DNA from: JAWWBN01 sp033720955
GTDB lineage: Bacteria > Acidobacteriota > Thermoanaerobaculia > Multivoradales > JAHEKO01
Length of the DNA stretch: 13,477 nt
NCBI GenBank assembly: GCA_033720955.1
Contig: JAWWBN010000091.1
Coordinates: 1 to 13,477, forward strand
Direction: 5' to 3'
The notes below the pieces were generated by a model, which was not told the DNA's origin, searched no databases, and saw only the letters and a list, made by a program, of their open reading frames with translations. The position numbers and the translations under genes are program-made. This document shows positions 12,307 to 13,477 of this stretch, piece after piece (positions within the stretch are counted from its first letter, which is position 1; every line of letters begins with the position of its first letter).

Positions 12307-13230
12307 TCAGTGGACGATCTCGAAGCCCGCGCCGGGGGCCTCTCCGGGCAGCGGCTGCGAGTCGAGCTCGCGCACGTCGGCGGCGGGCGGCCCCTGACGC
12401 AGCGCCCGCTCCAGCTCGTCGAGGGCGGTCTCGGCTCCCCAGGCCCGGACCTCGACGGTGCCGTCGCTGCGGTTGCGCACCGTCCCCGCGAGGCCCAGGC
12501 CCACGGCGCGGCGACGGGTGAAGTCGCGGAACCAGACGCCCTGCACGCGCCCGGTGACGATGATCTTGCGGCCGCTCCTCATCTTCCGGCTCGGCTCCGC
12601 GTCGCCCGTCCGGGCGGTCCTGCCGACGCCGCGGCCCAGGATCAGAAAGCCGAGAACGAGCAGGATAACAAAGAGGATCGAGAGGAGGTCGAGGTGCTTT
12701 TCGATAAAGACCTTGGCCTCTTCGCCGTAGAAGTAGAGCAGCGTCGCGACCACGAAGAAGCGCAGGCTGCGGGAGATCACCGAGGCCAGCAGGAAGATCT
12801 TGAAGTTGATCCCGAAGGCGCCGCCGGAGATGGTGAACAGCTTGTACGGCAGCGGCGTGAGGCCGGCGATCCCCGTGGCCCACGCGTTGTAGCGCTCGTA
12901 GTAGGAGGCCACGGCCGCCACCCGCTTCTCGTTGAAGAACCGCCTGAGGACCGGACGCCCGCCCACGTGGCCGATGGCGTAGCCGCCGATGCCGCCCAGG
13001 ACCGAGCCCACCGAGCAGATCGCCGCGAAGCGGAAGGAGTCCTCGGGGGAGCCCAGACAGAGCGGAATCAGCAGGACGTCGGGCGGGATGGGAAAGACGC
13101 TGCTCTCGGCGAAGGCGATCAGGAAGAGCGCCCAGTCTCCCGACGGATGGTCGGCGAACGACTCCACCCAGTGCAGCAGACCGGTCACCGCCCCCTTGAA
13201 CGCCGCCCACAGCTCGCGCACCGTCTCCAT
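12307..13230 (-). CDS. Fusion of a VTT/DedA-type membrane protein and an acylphosphatase
   Basis: One uninterrupted 307-residue frame holds two unrelated domains. Residues about 1-200 form a VTT/SNARE-associated (YqaA/DedA-like) membrane domain with hydrophobic segments near 33-59, 69-90, 144-169 and 181-199. It includes FAESSVFPIPPDVLL (40-54), the characteristic proline-containing re-entrant segment, and GLTPLPYKLFTISGG (123-137). After a charged linker (200-219), residues 220-307 form a complete acylphosphatase (the usual stand-alone size is about 90 residues) with VTGRVQGVWFR (catalytic R235) and GTVRNRSDGTVEV (catalytic N253). Acylphosphatases hydrolyse carboxyl-phosphate bonds; VTT proteins are linked to lipid or solute transport. 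An internal ATG (M217, 12582-12580) has only a weak Shine-Dalgarno-like GGAAG touching it, so separate synthesis of the acylphosphatase is possible but not favoured. The start could be the GTG at 13233 or the adjacent ATG at 13230; I chose the ATG. The pcm stop is immediately upstream, and apt follows after 19 nt. Confidence 0.85.
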   Translation of the reverse strand: METVRELWAAFKGAVTGLLHWVESFADHPSGDWALFLIAFAESSVFPIPPDVLLIPLCLGSPEDSFRFAAICSVGSVLGGIGGYAIGHVGGRPVLRRFFNEKRVAAVASYYERYNAWATGIAGLTPLPYKLFTISGGAFGINFKIFLLASVISRSLRFFVVATLLYFYGEEAKVFIEKHLDLLSILFVILLVLGFLILGRGVGRTARTGDAEPSRKMRSGRKIIVTGRVQGVWFRDFTRRRAVGLGLAGTVRNRSDGTVEVRAWGAETALDELERALRQGPPAADVRELDSQPLPGEAPGAGFEIVH

Positions 13231-13234
13231 CACC

Positions 13235-13477
13235 TCAGTCGCTCCATCCGCCGCGGCCGATCAGGGGCACGAAGGCGACCGCCTCGTGGACCTCGCGCCG
13301 GGTGAGCCGGCGCTGCCGTCGATAGACGACCAGTCGCTGCTGGTCGCGCTCCCCCTCGGGCACCACCAGCCGCCCGCGGTCGGCGAGCTGGTCGAGCAGC
13401 GCCTCCGGCGCCCGCGGCGCGCCGGCGGTGACCACGATGCGGTCGAAGGGGGCCGCCTCGCTCCAGCCCACGGTGCC
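13235..13477 (-). CDS. pcm: Protein-L-isoaspartate O-methyltransferase (C-terminal part, cut by window edge)
   Basis: Pcm methylates isoaspartyl residues in damaged proteins using SAM, starting their repair in the cytoplasm. Only the last 80 residues are in the window. They match the end of the family well: GTVGW (the DGTxGW motif), APFDRIVVTAGAPRAPEALLDQL, GRLVVPEGE, QRLVVYRR and the terminal VAFVPLIGRGG. The SAM-binding motif I lies beyond the edge. An internal GTG at 13471 is not the real start. The stop codon is next to the start of the VTT-acylphosphatase gene, so the two are probably cotranscribed. In many bacteria pcm follows surE; whether that holds here cannot be seen. Confidence 0.93.
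   Translation of the reverse strand, partial: GTVGWSEAAPFDRIVVTAGAPRAPEALLDQLADRGRLVVPEGERDQQRLVVYRRQRRLTRREVHEAVAFVPLIGRGGWSD

Noticed and set aside
1..13477. CRISPR arrays, insertion sequences, prophage, toxin-antitoxin or defence genes.
   Set aside because: No direct-repeat array, no terminal inverted repeats, no transposase- or nuclease-like frames were seen on either strand. Nearly all of the sequence is accounted for by recognisable genes.

Overview
This is a very GC-rich, densely packed bacterial chromosomal segment made almost entirely of housekeeping genes. The extreme GC content, the many GTG starts, the order pcm - VTT membrane protein - apt - tRNA-Arg - TPR protein, and a secreted esterase with a dockerin-like tail all suggest an uncultured or environmental high-GC bacterium. 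An Acidobacteriota-type lineage (for example Thermoanaerobaculia-like) is my best guess. That is an inference from content and gene order, not a proven placement; other GC-rich phyla such as Myxococcota or Gemmatimonadota remain possible.

Layout. (1) Positions 1-392, minus: the N-terminal part of lgt, running off the left edge. (2) 610-2287, plus: a two-gene unit of a DHH/DHHA1 phosphoesterase (NrnA-like) and a class I SAM methyltransferase. (3) 2297-7323, minus: a tight operon read as cinA - thpR - plsY - gpsA - guaA. The first four genes are linked by 4-nt ATGA/GTGA overlaps and guaA follows after 8 nt. (4) 7432-9623, plus: divergent from cinA, two secreted proteins, a beta-propeller-like protein and an SGNH/GDSL hydrolase with a C-terminal dockerin-like EF-hand pair, joined by an ATGA overlap. 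(5) 9628-13477, minus: pcm (C-terminal part, running off the right edge) - VTT/acylphosphatase fusion - apt - tRNA-Arg(CCT) - TPR membrane protein - thymidine phosphorylase.

How the genes work together. gpsA makes sn-glycerol-3-phosphate and plsY acylates it, so these two are consecutive steps of phospholipid synthesis. guaA, apt, deoA, cinA (NMN deamidase half) and the NrnA-like protein belong to nucleotide synthesis, salvage and turnover. lgt begins lipoprotein maturation and pcm repairs isoaspartyl damage. The two secreted proteins are the only clearly accessory genes.

No mobile element, CRISPR array, phage gene, defence system or frameshifted gene was seen, and I find no convincing undescribed multi-gene system. 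The best second-look items are the in-frame VTT-acylphosphatase fusion, the SGNH-dockerin/propeller secreted pair, and the divergent cinA/propeller promoters, where both -10 boxes lie exactly 7 nt from the start codons, a geometry expected for leaderless mRNAs. No stretch longer than 300 bases lacks a gene; the longest gap is 393-609.
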